Shown piece after piece: positions 5,980 through 6,587 of a DNA stretch of 6,587 nucleotides. The notes below the pieces were generated by a model that did no database searches, was not told where the DNA came from, and saw nothing but the letters and a program-made list of their open reading frames with translations. Location of the stretch: positions 1 to 6,587 of the forward strand of contig CAKTXU010000104.1 of the NCBI GenBank assembly GCA_934630995.1. The letters are read 5' to 3'. Position 1 is the first letter of the stretch. Each line of letters opens with the position of its first letter. Both the position numbers and the translations under genes were made by a program. This DNA comes from an uncultured Eubacteriales bacterium. Its GTDB lineage: Bacteria; Bacillota; Clostridia; Oscillospirales; Acutalibacteraceae.

Positions 5980-6587
5980 TTACGGTTGGCCGGCGCCGTT
6001 TTGCAGCCTACAGGCGCCCTTGGGATAGATGGGATTGTAAGTGCTGTTTTCATGCTGGAGGAAAAGTACGTCCTCTCCCTCGAAATCGATCCGGAGTCCC
6101 TCATGCACGATGTGGACGGACAACGGATTGTGGACGGCGTTTTCGCCGTCGGCGGTGAAGACCAGGGAGCCGTCCTGCAGCACGCAGCCGTTTTCAAACC
6201 GGTTTTCAGCGATGCCCCACTCCTTCAGCACCGCCTTGATCTCCGCGGCGCAAGCCAGGTCCTCCAGCCGGACACCCCGATCCAGCACGGCCCGACATGC
6301 CGCCGAAAGGGGAGTGCCGTCGCTGAATTCCCGGGCCTCTCCTGCGACGACGAGGCGGGAGGCGTCCAGCTTCTCAAGGAAGGGGAAGCAGGCCGGGGAA
6401 AGGCTGTCGGGCGCCAGCAATACCACGGCGTCGTATTCCTGGGAGCCGTACCGCACCCGGCCGCCGTCCGTAAACAGGCTGCCGTTTTCGATTTCGCTGG
6501 TGGGAACCAGGTCGCAGAGATAGTCGTCGAAAACCCGGTCGGCGGTTTCCAGCACGGTTGACAGCACCTTGTGGCGGGGATACCAGG
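5980..6587 (-). CDS. C-terminal part of a large protein, possibly a glycoside hydrolase (5' end outside window)
   Basis: An open frame enters from the right edge and ends at TAA 5982-5980, giving 201 visible residues. The first residues, WYPRHKVLSTVLETADRVFDDYLCDLVP, are followed by an alpha/beta stretch (EYDAVVLLAPDSLSPACFPFLEKLDASRLVVAGE). This recalls the Rossmann-like domain late in GH106-type alpha-L-rhamnosidases and similar large hydrolases, where a dimension-free 'YDAVVLP...L' strand is typical. The last part (about 125-201) is probably beta-rich and unassigned. Catalytic residues of such enzymes would lie outside the window, so function cannot be confirmed. It lies 35 bases upstream of the GH127 gene on the same strand and is probably in the same transcript, which supports a carbohydrate role. 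A GTG at 6567 lies in this frame, but the frame continues upstream of it with protein-like sequence, so it is not taken as the start. Confidence 0.6.
   Translation of the reverse strand, partial: WYPRHKVLSTVLETADRVFDDYLCDLVPTSEIENGSLFTDGGRVRYGSQEYDAVVLLAPDSLSPACFPFLEKLDASRLVVAGEAREFSDGTPLSAACRAVLDRGVRLEDLACAAEIKAVLKEWGIAENRFENGCVLQDGSLVFTADGENAVHNPLSVHIVHEGLRIDFEGEDVLFLQHENSTYNPIYPKGACRLQNGAGQP

Noticed and set aside
1..6587. CRISPR arrays, tRNA or rRNA genes, insertion sequences, phage or plasmid genes
   Set aside because: No regularly spaced repeats, cloverleaf pattern, transposase motif or flanking terminal repeats were seen on reading either strand.

Overview
The window looks like a GC-rich Firmicute of the gut Clostridia (Oscillospiraceae-like) type. 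This is inferred from AGGAGG-type ribosome binding sites, a LacI-type regulator, an LPxTG-like anchored lipoprotein, intrinsic terminators and strong G/C third-position bias. No ribosomal or marker gene is present to prove it.

Layout. A plus-strand pair occupies the left: the C-terminal part of a LacI/GalR-family sugar regulator (1-434, cut by the window edge), a 124-base gap with a possible promoter, then a compact xylose-isomerase-like TIM-barrel gene (559-1590). A convergent region (1591-1731) holds one terminator for each strand. Everything to the right is on the minus strand. Read in the direction of transcription it is: the end of a large protein that may be a glycoside hydrolase (5980-6587, partial), a GH127 beta-L-arabinofuranosidase-type enzyme (3974-5944), a UroD-family zinc methyltransferase-like protein (2916-3935), a 317-base gap with an AT-rich promoter candidate and a GC-rich leader, and a surface lipoprotein with a C-terminal sortase-like signal (1732-2598).

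Function. The first three minus-strand genes are separated by only 35 and 38 bases and are probably co-transcribed. With the sugar regulator and isomerase they suggest a plant-glycan (pectin, arabinan or arabinogalactan) utilisation locus. GH127 has no signal peptide, so it probably acts on imported oligosaccharides. The most thought-provoking feature is the UroD-family protein: it keeps the His-x-Cys...Cys zinc site of corrinoid-linked methyltransferases, so it could handle methyl groups from O-methylated sugars, but no corrinoid protein is visible here. The lipoprotein is unusual in carrying both an N-terminal lipobox and a C-terminal SPSTG-hydrophobic-KKRK tail. No CRISPR array, tRNA, rRNA or mobile element was seen.
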